From assembly GCA_009695015.1 (NCBI GenBank), contig SIBT01000004.1, forward strand, positions 1 through 27,545: a stretch of DNA of 27,545 nt. Reading direction: 5' to 3'. A model generated the notes under the pieces. It did not search any database and was not told the origin of the DNA. It was given only the letters and a program-made list of their open reading frames with translations. Numbering within the stretch: position 1 is the stretch's first letter; each line of letters begins with the position of its first letter. The stretch is from Candidatus Nomurabacteria bacterium. Lineage in GTDB: Bacteria > Patescibacteriota > Minisyncoccia > Phycocordibacterales > UBA9973. Positions 1 to 7,463 of this stretch are shown piece by piece. The position numbers and the translations under genes are program-made.

Positions 1-401
1 ATTCTTTTATATTTTTAGAAGGAAAATTAAATAAACCAATTATTGATGCTTTTAAAAAAATTGGTTCAAAAAAAGCAGAACTAAATTCTTTTGAATTGCC
101 GAAAGAAAAAAAGGAAAAATTTGATAATTTTTTGGTGGCCAATGCTTTCGGGAAACGTGACAAGCTAAATGTCTGGGTTTATTTCAGACAAGCCATATCC
201 AAAGGAGTGGGGATGGAAGAAATTATTGGTGTTCTTTTTTGGAAAATTAAAAATATGTTGCTTACAAAAGATTTTCAAAAGTTTTCGCCCATAGAGCTCA
301 AAGATTTTATTTCTCGTCTTTCTTATCTTTTACCAAGAGCGCGCAAAAAGGGGCTCGATGCCGAGGCTGTTTTTGAGCAATTCCTTTTGGAAGCTTTTTA
401 G
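1..401 (+). CDS. holA: DNA polymerase III delta subunit-like protein, 3' part
   Basis: The reading frame is already open at the first base (codons in phase from base 3) and ends at TAG 399-401, so the gene starts before the window. About 132 C-terminal residues are visible. They begin with a strand-like FIFLEGKLNK segment and continue into an all-helical region with FLVANAFGKRDKLNVWV and later GVGMEEIIGVLFWKI. This order, a LEGKLDK-like strand, an acidic helix, then a helical 'A-A-G-K-R-D' collar segment, is what HolA proteins show. HolA is the clamp-loader subunit that opens the sliding clamp. An internal TTG at 96 could be taken as a start but lies in the middle of the domain. The assignment comes from recalled family pattern only; an unknown helical protein remains possible. 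Confidence 0.65.
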   Translation, partial: SFIFLEGKLNKPIIDAFKKIGSKKAELNSFELPKEKKEKFDNFLVANAFGKRDKLNVWVYFRQAISKGVGMEEIIGVLFWKIKNMLLTKDFQKFSPIELKDFISRLSYLLPRARKKGLDAEAVFEQFLLEAF

Positions 402-415
402 CTATATTTTTTGGC

Positions 416-444
416 TTGATTTTTAAGCTTATTTCATATATATT
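416..444 (+). promoter_or_regulatory. Promoter for tRNA-Lys
   Basis: TTGATT (416-421) and TATATT (439-444) are separated by 17 bases, and the tRNA begins 19 bases after the -10 box. This is a good sigma-70-type match in an AT-rich stretch, where chance matches are also common. Confidence 0.5.
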
Positions 445-463
445 TTATATTCAAATAAGAAAT

Positions 464-536
464 GCGCCCATAGCTCAGCTGGTAGAGCAGATCCCTTTTA
501 AGGATAAGGTCGTTGGTTCGATTCCAACTGGGCGCA
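464..536 (+). tRNA. tRNA-Lys (anticodon TTT)
   Basis: A full cloverleaf can be drawn. The acceptor stem is 464-470 with 529-535 (7 bp). The D arm has stem GCTC/GAGC. The anticodon stem is 490-494 with 502-506 (one mismatch at the outer pair), loop CTTTTAA with anticodon TTT at 497-499. The T stem is GTTGG/CCAAC with loop TTCGATT. The discriminator is A536. The next bases are CAA, so the CCA end is not encoded and must be added by a nucleotidyltransferase. Confidence 0.97.
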
Positions 537-573
537 CAAAGTATGAGATACTTTATGCGTGACCACAAAAAAA

Positions 574-582
574 TGCTAGAAT
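574..582 (+). promoter_or_regulatory. Extended -10 element before the small ORF at 590
   Basis: TGCTAGAAT at 574-582 is an extended -10 box (TGn then TAGAAT). It ends seven bases before the ATG at 590, so transcription would begin at or beside the start codon. There is no Shine-Dalgarno sequence. Confidence 0.5.
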
Positions 583-589
583 AATTCTT

Positions 590-712
590 ATGCACAGAAT
601 TAATAAAACCTTATTATATTTCTTCATCTTTACTTTAGTGAGTTCTTCGTTTGCTTATACTATCATCGTGAAAGCTTATGACAATGCTTTTGTTGACTAT
701 GTAAGTTACTGA
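590..712 (+). CDS. Small secreted or membrane peptide, 40 residues, function unknown
   Basis: This short frame runs from ATG 590 to TGA 710-712. The peptide has a positively charged start (MHRINK), a hydrophobic core (TLLYFFIFTLV) and a signal-peptidase-like SSSFA site, leaving about 18 residues after it. That is the layout of an export signal with very little mature protein, so it is either a genuine tiny secreted peptide or the leftover 5' end of a decayed exported protein. It has its own extended -10 box just upstream and lies between tRNA-Lys and uvrB. I do not recognise a family. Confidence 0.35.
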   Translation: MHRINKTLLYFFIFTLVSSSFAYTIIVKAYDNAFVDYVSY

Positions 713-720
713 ATATGTTC

Positions 721-726
721 TATAGT
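721..726 (+). promoter_or_regulatory. -10 box of uvrB, near-leaderless start
   Basis: TATAGT lies at 721-726, eight bases before the uvrB ATG at 735. No Shine-Dalgarno sequence is present. A transcript would start at or within two bases of the start codon. Confidence 0.45.
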
Positions 727-734
727 AAAATTTT

Positions 735-2879
735 ATGTCAAAAGGCATTTTCAAATTACATAAACCTTGGGAACCCTCCGGAGACCAACCTGTGGCTATT
801 TCAAAGCTCTTAGAAGGGCTTAATAAAGGGATGAAAAAACAGACATTGCTCGGAGCAACAGGTACTGGCAAGACTTTTACGATGGCGAATGTGATTGTAG
901 AGCACAACAAGCCGACACTAGTCATCGCTCACAATAAAACCTTAGCTGCGCAACTTGCGCAGGAGTTTAAATTATTTTTTCCAGATGCCGCAGTGCACTA
1001 TTTTGTTTCTTACTATGATTATTATCAACCAGAGGCTTATATGCCTGCCTCCGATACTTACATCGAAAAAGATGCTTCGATCAACAAAGAAATAGATATG
1101 CTACGGCATGCCTCCACTCAAGCGTTACTTACTCGTCCGGATGTGATTATAGTCGCTTCCGTGTCTTGTATTTATGGATTAGGTTCGCCGGAGGAATATG
1201 CAAAAGTTAATTTAAAGCTCGAAGTGAGTCAGAAGATGGATCGAATGACTTTAATGAAATCTCTCATTAAAATACATTTTGAGAGAACAAATGCAGACCT
1301 TACTCCTGGCAGTTTTAGGTCTCTTGGTTCACGTGTGGAATTTATGCCAGTGTCCGAAACTGTAATGTTTCAAATTGAAATGTCGGATGGAATAATTTCC
1401 AAAATAATAAAAGTTGATCCGATTTCTTCACAGATTATTAAAGAAGAAAAAAACATTTTTATTTTCCCGGCGAAACATTTCATCACTGAAGACAAGAAGA
1501 AGAAAAAAGCGTTAGTAGAAATTAAAAAAGAATTAAATATTCAGTTAAATAAATTTAAAAAAGAAGGAAAACTTTTAGAAGCCGAACGGATCAAGCGTCG
1601 TACAAATTACGATCTCGCGATGATAAAAGAAATTGGTTATTGTAATGGAATTGAAAATTATTCCAGACATTTGTCTGGCAAAGCTGAAGGCGAACCTCCA
1701 GAAACATTGCTTTCATATTTTCCTCATAATTTTCTCACCATCATTGATGAATCGCATGTAACACTGCCCCAGCTTCAAGGTATGTATTCGGGAGATGCTT
1801 CACGCAAAAAAACCCTTGTGGAATATGGCTTCCGCCTTCCTTCAGCCAAGGACAACAGACCTCTTAAATATGAAGAATTTAGTAAACGTATCGGACCGGT
1901 AATTTATACGAGTGCGACTCCGAGTGAAAAAGAAAGAAGTGAGAGTGAGCAAATCGTGGAGCAAATCATTCGCCCGACTGGTCTGGTAGATCCGGAAACG
2001 ATTGTGCGACCGGTTTCGGCAACTTCACCACAACCCTCTCCCTTTCATGGGAAGGTGGAGGATGAGGTTTATCCCGGTCAAATTCAAGATTTTATAACAG
2101 AGGCGGAAAAAACAATTATAAAAGGTTTCCGAGTTTTAGCTACGACGCTAACAAAAAAAATGGCGGAAGACCTTTCTATTTACTTAAAGGAGAAAAAAAT
2201 AAAAGCAGAATATTTACATAGTGATATAAAAACAATGGAGCGAATTAAAATTCTTACCCAATTTAGAAAAGGGGAGTTTGATGTGTTGGTCGGGGTCAAT
2301 CTCCTGCGTGAAGGATTGGATTTGCCAGAAGTCGCCTTGATAGGGATTCTCGATGCTGATAAAGAAGGATTTTTACGTTCTGATACCGCGCTCATTCAGA
2401 CTATTGGCCGTGCGGCACGAAATAGTGAAGGCAAAGTGATTTTGTATGCAGATATTTTGACTGGTTCGATGGAGCGAGCGCTCGGAGAAACTATTCGTCG
2501 TAGAAATATTCAACTAGCTTACAATAAAAAACACGGCATTACTCCAAAGACGATTATGAAAAAGATAAAAGATATTACACAAGAGCTCGAAAGTGAACAT
2601 GGGAAGACGGTGAATGCCGAACTCGCGCTTGATTTGGAAATATTTAAAAAAGCATATGCCAAAGAATTTAAAAAAGATTCAACTAAAATAACCAAAAAAG
2701 ATGGAGTTACTGAGGTAAAGCTTCATATGTCAGATCAAGAACGAAATAATTTAGTTTATGAAAAAATAATAAAGATAAAAGATAAAGAAATGAATAAAGC
2801 AGTGAAAGAATTAGATTTTGAAACTGCTGCGATCTTAAGAGATGAAATCGGGGTGCTTAGAGTGCGTTTGGAAAAGTAG
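735..2879 (+). CDS. uvrB: Excinuclease ABC subunit UvrB
   Basis: UvrB is the helicase-like damage-verification subunit of nucleotide excision repair; it is loaded by UvrA and cut beside by UvrC. At 714 residues it is a little longer than the usual roughly 670. Walker A GATGTGKT is at residues 40-47. The DNA-gripping beta-hairpin region YYDYYQPEAY is at about 93-102. A DESH Walker B motif, helicase motif TSATPSE, the LLREGLDLPEV segment and QTIGRAARN (motif VI) follow. A UVR domain for UvrC contact closes the C-terminus (FETAAILRDEI). The start is set by MSKGIFKLHKPWEPSGDQP, which matches the family N-terminus. Residues about 427-447 (SATSPQPSPFHGKVEDEVY) are an extra loop between VRP and GQI, where family members have one or two residues. 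It is followed by uvrA and uvrC on the same strand. Confidence 0.98.
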   Translation: MSKGIFKLHKPWEPSGDQPVAISKLLEGLNKGMKKQTLLGATGTGKTFTMANVIVEHNKPTLVIAHNKTLAAQLAQEFKLFFPDAAVHYFVSYYDYYQPEAYMPASDTYIEKDASINKEIDMLRHASTQALLTRPDVIIVASVSCIYGLGSPEEYAKVNLKLEVSQKMDRMTLMKSLIKIHFERTNADLTPGSFRSLGSRVEFMPVSETVMFQIEMSDGIISKIIKVDPISSQIIKEEKNIFIFPAKHFITEDKKKKKALVEIKKELNIQLNKFKKEGKLLEAERIKRRTNYDLAMIKEIGYCNGIENYSRHLSGKAEGEPPETLLSYFPHNFLTIIDESHVTLPQLQGMYSGDASRKKTLVEYGFRLPSAKDNRPLKYEEFSKRIGPVIYTSATPSEKERSESEQIVEQIIRPTGLVDPETIVRPVSATSPQPSPFHGKVEDEVYPGQIQDFITEAEKTIIKGFRVLATTLTKKMAEDLSIYLKEKKIKAEYLHSDIKTMERIKILTQFRKGEFDVLVGVNLLREGLDLPEVALIGILDADKEGFLRSDTALIQTIGRAARNSEGKVILYADILTGSMERALGETIRRRNIQLAYNKKHGITPKTIMKKIKDITQELESEHGKTVNAELALDLEIFKKAYAKEFKKDSTKITKKDGVTEVKLHMSDQERNNLVYEKIIKIKDKEMNKAVKELDFETAAILRDEIGVLRVRLEK
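2013..2075 (+). repeat. Probable in-frame palindromic insertion in uvrB
   Basis: The bases coding for residues 427-447 form an imperfect inverted repeat around 2031-2070 (CAACCCTCTCCCTT against GGAAGGTGGAGG and GAGGTT). The translated SPQPSP run is typical of repeat-derived peptide rather than UvrB. The insertion lies between helicase domains, where UvrB normally reads VRP-x-x-GQI. The boundaries are estimates from the family pattern. Confidence 0.5.
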
Positions 2880-2976
2880 AAAAATGTGTTAAACTTGTAT
2901 TAGTTAAATATTGACCTACACCCCCTATGAACATGGCGTGGTGTCATTGCGTTATTTAGGTCCAAAAGAGAATAAA

Positions 2977-2982
2977 TATAAT
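2977..2982 (+). promoter_or_regulatory. -10 box of uvrA, near-leaderless start
   Basis: A perfect TATAAT sits eight bases before the uvrA ATG at 2991, with no Shine-Dalgarno site. The 111-base gap after uvrB also holds GACCTA (2912-2917) and TAGGTC (2957-2962), which could close a loose stem upstream of the promoter. No convincing -35 hexamer is seen. Confidence 0.5.
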
Positions 2983-2990
2983 AAAATTCA

Positions 2991-5582
2991 ATGAAAAATC
3001 AGCAGAATATAGAAAAAATAACAGTAAAAGGGGCGCGGACGCATAATCTTAAAAATATAGATGTAGAAATGCCACGTAATAAAATGGTGGTTATTACTGG
3101 TGTTTCTGGTTCTGGTAAATCGTCTCTTGCTTTTGACACTATTTTTGCCGAAGGACAGAGGCGATATGTAGAATCTCTCTCTTCATATGCGCGACAATTT
3201 TTAAATCAAATGCCGAAGCCTGACGTGGATGAGATCACCGGACTTTCTCCGGCAATATCGATCGATCAAAAATCTCGTTCGAATAATCCGCGTTCGACAG
3301 TAGCGACTATTACAGAGATTTATGATTATCTTCGTGTGATGTATGCGCGTATTGGGCATCCGCATTGTCCAAAGTGTGGAGAAGAAATAAAAAAACTTTC
3401 CAACGAAGAAATTTTTAATTTTGCTTTAGAAAAGATAAATATTTTAAGCAAAAATACCAGAAGTAATAAAAAGGTTATGGGGGTGGAGTGGAATGAAATG
3501 CAAATAAATATTTTTTCTCCGATTGTGCGTGGACGAAAAGGAGAATACTATCAATTGCTCTATGATCTACTCGGTAAAGGTTTTTCGGAAATCCGTCTTG
3601 ATGGTGTGATGAAAAAGCTTCGTGAACAGATAACGCTTTCAAAAAACAAAGCTCATAATATCGATGTATTAGTTGATCATTTTGCTGTGCATGAATTTAA
3701 TGATAATAAAGAAGGTAGTAGAATGCGACTTTCTGAATCCATCGAGCGTGCGCTTGTTGAGTCTGATGGACTAGTGACTATTAAAATGGATGATGAAGAA
3801 TTCGTGATGTCTGCAAAGTTTGCTTGCAAAAATGATGGATTTTCTTTTCCAGAAGTCGAACCTCGTTTGTTTTCTTTCAATTCTCCTCATGGCGCGTGTC
3901 CAGCTTGTAATGGCCTTGGTTCTAAATATTTTATGGGAGATGAACCTTGTGATGTTTGTCATGGTGCTAGGCTTCGCCCTGAAGCTTTAAATGTATTTTT
4001 AACAGATCATAATAAAAAAATAAATATTTTAGATCTTTCTTCACTTTCCATAAAAGATGCTCATGATTTTTTTAAAAATCTAAAACTTTCTGATCAAGAA
4101 AAAGAAATATCCGTGCCAGTCGTGCGTGAGATTGAAGCGCGACTTCAATTCATGCTCGATGTTGGGCTTGATTATTTACAGCTTTCGCGTAAAGCAAATA
4201 CACTTTCGGGTGGTGAAGCGCAACGTATTCGCCTCGCTTCTCAGCTCGGCTCACGGCTTGTCGGGGCGCTTTATGTGCTAGACGAGCCGACGATTGGGCT
4301 CCACCAGCGTGACAATGATCGTTTGATCAAGACTCTTCAAAATTTGCGAGATTTAGGCAATACGATCTTGATTGTTGAGCACGACGAAGATACTATCTAT
4401 GCGTCGGATTATATTGTGGACATAGGGCCCAAGGCTGGAGTGCATGGTGGAGAGGTAATAGTTTCTGATTATCTTGAGGATGTACTGACTGCAAAGAAAA
4501 ATACCAATAACTCCAGAACTTTAGGATATTTACGTGGCGAAATAAAAATAGAAATTCCTAAAAAACGAAGAGAGAGTAAGGGAATACTTCGTATTGCAGG
4601 CGGAAAGATTTTTAATATAAATAATTTAAATGTTGAAATTCCTCTCGGCGTGATGACTTCTATCACCGGTGTTTCTGGTTCTGGTAAAAGTTCTTTTATG
4701 TATGAGATTCTTTACAAGAATCTTCAAGCTCGCTATGAACGTAAATATCGCACCGCCACAATTTTTAATTGTTCTTCGTTTTCAGGTACTGAATATTTAT
4801 CACGCGCAATTTTGATCGATCAGTCTCCGATCGGCCGAACGCCACGTTCAAATTTAGCTACTTATACTGGTGCTTTTACTCACATTCGAGATCTTTTTGC
4901 GACGACCGAAGAAGCCCGCCTTCGGGGTTGGAAAGCGAACAGGTTTTCCTTTAATGTAAAAGGTGGTCGTTGTGAAGCCTGCGAAGGTAACGGTGAAATA
5001 GCGGTCGAGATGCATTTTCTTCCTACGGTTTATGTGACATGTGATGTTTGCAGTGGTAAACGTTTTGACAAAGAGACGCTAACCGTAAAATATAAAAAGA
5101 AAAATATTTATGAAGTGTTACACATGACAGTAGAAAATGGCTTAGTCTTTTTTAAAGATATTCCGGAAGTTGCTGAGAGATTGCAGTCTCTTGTAAACGT
5201 GGGGTTGGGATATTTAAAACTTGGTCAGAGTGCGACGACACTCTCGGGTGGAGAAGCGCAACGTGTAAAAATCTCTAGCGAACTTTTTCGTCCGCATCTA
5301 GAGAAAACAATTTATCTTTTAGACGAGCCGACAGTGGGACTTCATTATGATGATGTACAAAAACTCTTAGAAGTTTTAAATAAGCTTGTTTCAAAAGGTA
5401 ACACTGTTGTACTCATAGAACACAATTTAGATATAGTAAAAAGCTCTGATTATATTATAGATATTGGTCCGGAAGGGGGAGTGCATGGTGGAAACTTGGT
5501 TGCTAAAGGCACTCCAGAAGAGGTGGCAAATAATGCAAAAAGTTACACTGGAAAATACTTAAAAAAAGTCTTAAGAAAATAA
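2991..5582 (+). CDS. uvrA: Excinuclease ABC subunit UvrA
   Basis: UvrA is the dimeric ABC ATPase that finds bulky DNA lesions and hands them to UvrB. It has 863 residues, compact against the usual roughly 940. The first nucleotide-binding domain opens with ITGVSGSGKSSLAFDT and is completed by the signature TLSGGEAQRIRLASQ and Walker B YVLDEPTIGLHQ. The second has ITGVSGSGKSS, TLSGGEAQRVKIS and LLDEPTVGLH. Zinc-binding cysteine pairs are visible as CPKC, CPAC...CDVC and CEAC...CDVC; the last belongs to the C-terminal zinc finger needed for damage recognition. The N-terminus KITVKGARTHNLKNIDVEMPR matches the family and fixes the start. uvrC follows after 16 bases, so the two are probably co-transcribed. 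Confidence 0.98.
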   Translation: MKNQQNIEKITVKGARTHNLKNIDVEMPRNKMVVITGVSGSGKSSLAFDTIFAEGQRRYVESLSSYARQFLNQMPKPDVDEITGLSPAISIDQKSRSNNPRSTVATITEIYDYLRVMYARIGHPHCPKCGEEIKKLSNEEIFNFALEKINILSKNTRSNKKVMGVEWNEMQINIFSPIVRGRKGEYYQLLYDLLGKGFSEIRLDGVMKKLREQITLSKNKAHNIDVLVDHFAVHEFNDNKEGSRMRLSESIERALVESDGLVTIKMDDEEFVMSAKFACKNDGFSFPEVEPRLFSFNSPHGACPACNGLGSKYFMGDEPCDVCHGARLRPEALNVFLTDHNKKINILDLSSLSIKDAHDFFKNLKLSDQEKEISVPVVREIEARLQFMLDVGLDYLQLSRKANTLSGGEAQRIRLASQLGSRLVGALYVLDEPTIGLHQRDNDRLIKTLQNLRDLGNTILIVEHDEDTIYASDYIVDIGPKAGVHGGEVIVSDYLEDVLTAKKNTNNSRTLGYLRGEIKIEIPKKRRESKGILRIAGGKIFNINNLNVEIPLGVMTSITGVSGSGKSSFMYEILYKNLQARYERKYRTATIFNCSSFSGTEYLSRAILIDQSPIGRTPRSNLATYTGAFTHIRDLFATTEEARLRGWKANRFSFNVKGGRCEACEGNGEIAVEMHFLPTVYVTCDVCSGKRFDKETLTVKYKKKNIYEVLHMTVENGLVFFKDIPEVAERLQSLVNVGLGYLKLGQSATTLSGGEAQRVKISSELFRPHLEKTIYLLDEPTVGLHYDDVQKLLEVLNKLVSKGNTVVLIEHNLDIVKSSDYIIDIGPEGGVHGGNLVAKGTPEEVANNAKSYTGKYLKKVLRK

Positions 5583-5598
5583 AAAAAAGAGAAAAATT

Positions 5599-6849
5599 AT
5601 GCAAAGTATTTATTTTAAAAAACTAAAACTTCCTGACAAGTCCGGAATATATATTTTTAAGTACAAGAAAAAAATATTATATATCGGCAAAGCTACTTCA
5701 CTCAGAAGTCGTACTAGAAGTTATTTTTCTAAAGATTTAATTGAAACCCGCGGTCCGCTTATTGTCGATATGATTTTCAAGGCGAATAAAATAGAGTGGC
5801 AAGAAACCGAGAGTGTGCTCGAAGCGCTCATTCTAGAAGCAACGCTTATAAAAAAACATCAGCCCTATTACAATACAAAAGAAAAAGATGATAAGAGTTT
5901 CAATTATGTTTGTATAACAAAAGAAGAATTACCCAAAGTAACTGTAGTGCGTGGGAAAAATTTAATTCCAGAACTTTTTTATAAAATATTCGGTCCTTAT
6001 ACAAGCGGAGTTCAACTTCGAGAGGCAGTAAAAATAATTCGAAGAATCTTTCCATTTTTGGATGAAAAAAGTAAAAACTATCTTGAATTTTATAAGCAAA
6101 TAAATTTAGTACCGGATTTAAGCGATCATAAACTGTATAAACAAAATATTAGAAATATTATTTTGTTTTTTTTGGGCAAAAAGAAACAGATTTTAATAAA
6201 TTTACGAAAAGAAATGAAGGAATATGCAAATCTGCGTGAATTTGAAAAAGCGGGAGAATTAAAAAGACAAATTTTTGCTTTACATCATATTAATGATATT
6301 GCATTATTAAAAAGCGAGAGTTCTCCATTTTTTTCACCCCTGCGCTCTTCCCTGAGTACAGGACGGGACCCTCGGGGATTAAAAAAAGAAAGAACTCTCG
6401 CTTCTAGAATCGAAGCGTATGACATCGCGCACATGAGCGGTAAAAATATGGTTGGAGTTATGACTGTAGTAGAGGATGGGGAAGTAGTGAAGAGTGAATA
6501 TAAAAAATTCAAAATCAAAACCCAAACTGGAGCTAATGATACTGGAGCGCTGAAGGAAATTTTAGAAAGGCGCTTGGCTCATACAGAATGGCCCTATCCT
6601 AGTTTGGTTGTGGTAGATGGAGGAATAGCTCAATTAAATGCAGCTAATGTTGTGCTAAAAGGTCTCGAGGTTGATATTCCGGTTGTTTCTGTGGTAAAAG
6701 ATGAGAGACACAAACCAAAAGCTATAAATGGTAAAGAGGAAATAGTAAAGATAAACAAGGGAGCAATTTTACTAGCAAACAGCGAAGCGCATAGATTTGC
6801 TATCGCTTATCATAAAAAAATGCGTAATAAAAATTTTTTAACCCAGTAG
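5599..6849 (+). CDS. uvrC: Excinuclease ABC subunit UvrC, short form lacking the HhH domain
   Basis: UvrC makes both incisions in nucleotide excision repair. The N-terminal GIY-YIG nuclease (about residues 12-95) shows SGIYIFKYKKKILYIGKA, an arginine in SLRSRTRSYF and the glutamate in LEALILEATLIKKHQPYYN. A UVR helix pair for UvrB binding is near LREFEKAGELKRQ. The RNase H-like second nuclease begins at RIEAYDIAHMSG and includes VVVDGGIAQ and DERHKPK. The protein ends soon after HRFAIAYHKKMR, where longer homologues continue into tandem helix-hairpin-helix motifs, so that DNA-binding domain is absent; 416 residues compares with roughly 600. Residues about 239-269, between the UVR and RNase H domains, are encoded by a 92-bp palindromic element. 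It is 16 bases after uvrA and abuts the methyltransferase gene. Confidence 0.96.
   Translation: MQSIYFKKLKLPDKSGIYIFKYKKKILYIGKATSLRSRTRSYFSKDLIETRGPLIVDMIFKANKIEWQETESVLEALILEATLIKKHQPYYNTKEKDDKSFNYVCITKEELPKVTVVRGKNLIPELFYKIFGPYTSGVQLREAVKIIRRIFPFLDEKSKNYLEFYKQINLVPDLSDHKLYKQNIRNIILFFLGKKKQILINLRKEMKEYANLREFEKAGELKRQIFALHHINDIALLKSESSPFFSPLRSSLSTGRDPRGLKKERTLASRIEAYDIAHMSGKNMVGVMTVVEDGEVVKSEYKKFKIKTQTGANDTGALKEILERRLAHTEWPYPSLVVVDGGIAQLNAANVVLKGLEVDIPVVSVVKDERHKPKAINGKEEIVKINKGAILLANSEAHRFAIAYHKKMRNKNFLTQ
6312..6403 (+). repeat. 92-bp inverted-repeat element within the uvrC reading frame
   Basis: Perfect 13-bp terminal inverted repeats lie at 6312-6324 (AAGCGAGAGTTCT) and 6391-6403 (AGAACTCTCGCTT). 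Inside them T7 (6328-6334) faces A7 (6381-6387) and CCCC (6337-6340) faces GGGG (6374-6377). The centre holds a further CCTG-AGTA-CAGG hairpin (6351-6362). The frame stays open through it and codes for a Ser/Pro/Arg-rich linker. The nested symmetry is far beyond what a coding linker would show by chance. Confidence 0.7.
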
Positions 6850-6867
6850 GTGATTTTACTAAATCAA

Positions 6868-7350
6868 ATGATGAAAAAAAATAAAGAAAACATTTTAATA
6901 TTACATAATATCCGAAGCGTGGAGAATGTCGGCGCGATGTTTCGTACTGCGGATGCCTCTGGGATAGATAAAATCTATTTAACAGGGTATACGCCAACGC
7001 CGCTTGACCGTTTTGGTAGAAAAAGAAAAGATTTGGCCAAGTCTGCGCTTGGGGCGGAAGAATTTGTGCCATGGGAGCAGAAAAAAAGTATTGCATCGTT
7101 ACTTTTAAAATTAAAAAGAGAAAAGTTTTTAATTATAGCGATCGAACAAGATGAAAAATCTTTAGACTACAAAAAGATCAAACTCCAAAACAAAAATGTC
7201 TTTATCGTCGGCGCAGAAGTGACTGGAATACCTAAAAATATTTTAAAAAAGTGCGATGTGATAGCTGAGATTCCCATGAAAGGCAAAAAAGAATCACTGA
7301 ATGTCTCCGTCGCGCTCGGGATTGCTTTGTTTAGGATTCTAGATAAGTAG
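6868..7350 (+). CDS. SpoU/TrmH-family RNA 2'-O-ribose methyltransferase
   Basis: This small SPOUT-fold enzyme would transfer a methyl group from S-adenosylmethionine to a ribose 2'-OH in tRNA or rRNA. The three family motifs are present: motif 1 with the catalytic Asn and Arg (NIRSVENVGAMFRTADASGI), motif 2 (FIVGAEVTGIPKNIL) and motif 3 (IPMKGKKESLNVSVALGIALF), which forms the trefoil knot. At about 160 residues it is a bare catalytic domain without the N-terminal RNA-binding extension of RlmB-type enzymes. The target position cannot be told from sequence. I chose ATG 6868 (ATG 6871 follows at once); a GTG at 6850, abutting the uvrC stop, would add six residues. It is probably translated from the uvrAC message. 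Its stop codon lies inside the left arm of the 7345-7463 inverted repeat. Confidence 0.92.
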   Translation: MMKKNKENILILHNIRSVENVGAMFRTADASGIDKIYLTGYTPTPLDRFGRKRKDLAKSALGAEEFVPWEQKKSIASLLLKLKREKFLIIAIEQDEKSLDYKKIKLQNKNVFIVGAEVTGIPKNILKKCDVIAEIPMKGKKESLNVSVALGIALFRILDK

Positions 7351-7463
7351 AAGAAAAAATATCAAAATTTATAAAGCAACCTATCTCCCGAAGCTTCGGG
7401 AGCGAACTGCTCGCCTGCCCGGCTGCGCAAGGCTTTCTAAATTTTATATTTCTTCTTCTACTT
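7345..7463. repeat. Long inverted repeat holding both convergent stop codons
   Basis: The left arm (7345-7377) and right arm (7432-7463) are inverted copies differing by two mismatches and one extra base. Both arms contain AAGTAG, that is, the last Lys codon and TAG stop of the methyltransferase on the plus strand and the last Lys codon and TAG stop of mutM on the minus strand. Between the arms is a G+C-rich core: a perfect 18-bp palindrome CTCCCGAAGCTTCGGGAG (7385-7402), then GCGA/TCGC (7402-7414) and GCCT/AGGC (7413-7433). It would fold into a long branched hairpin in either transcript and may act as a two-way terminator or 3'-end stabiliser. It also looks like an inserted MITE-like element. 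Confidence 0.7.
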
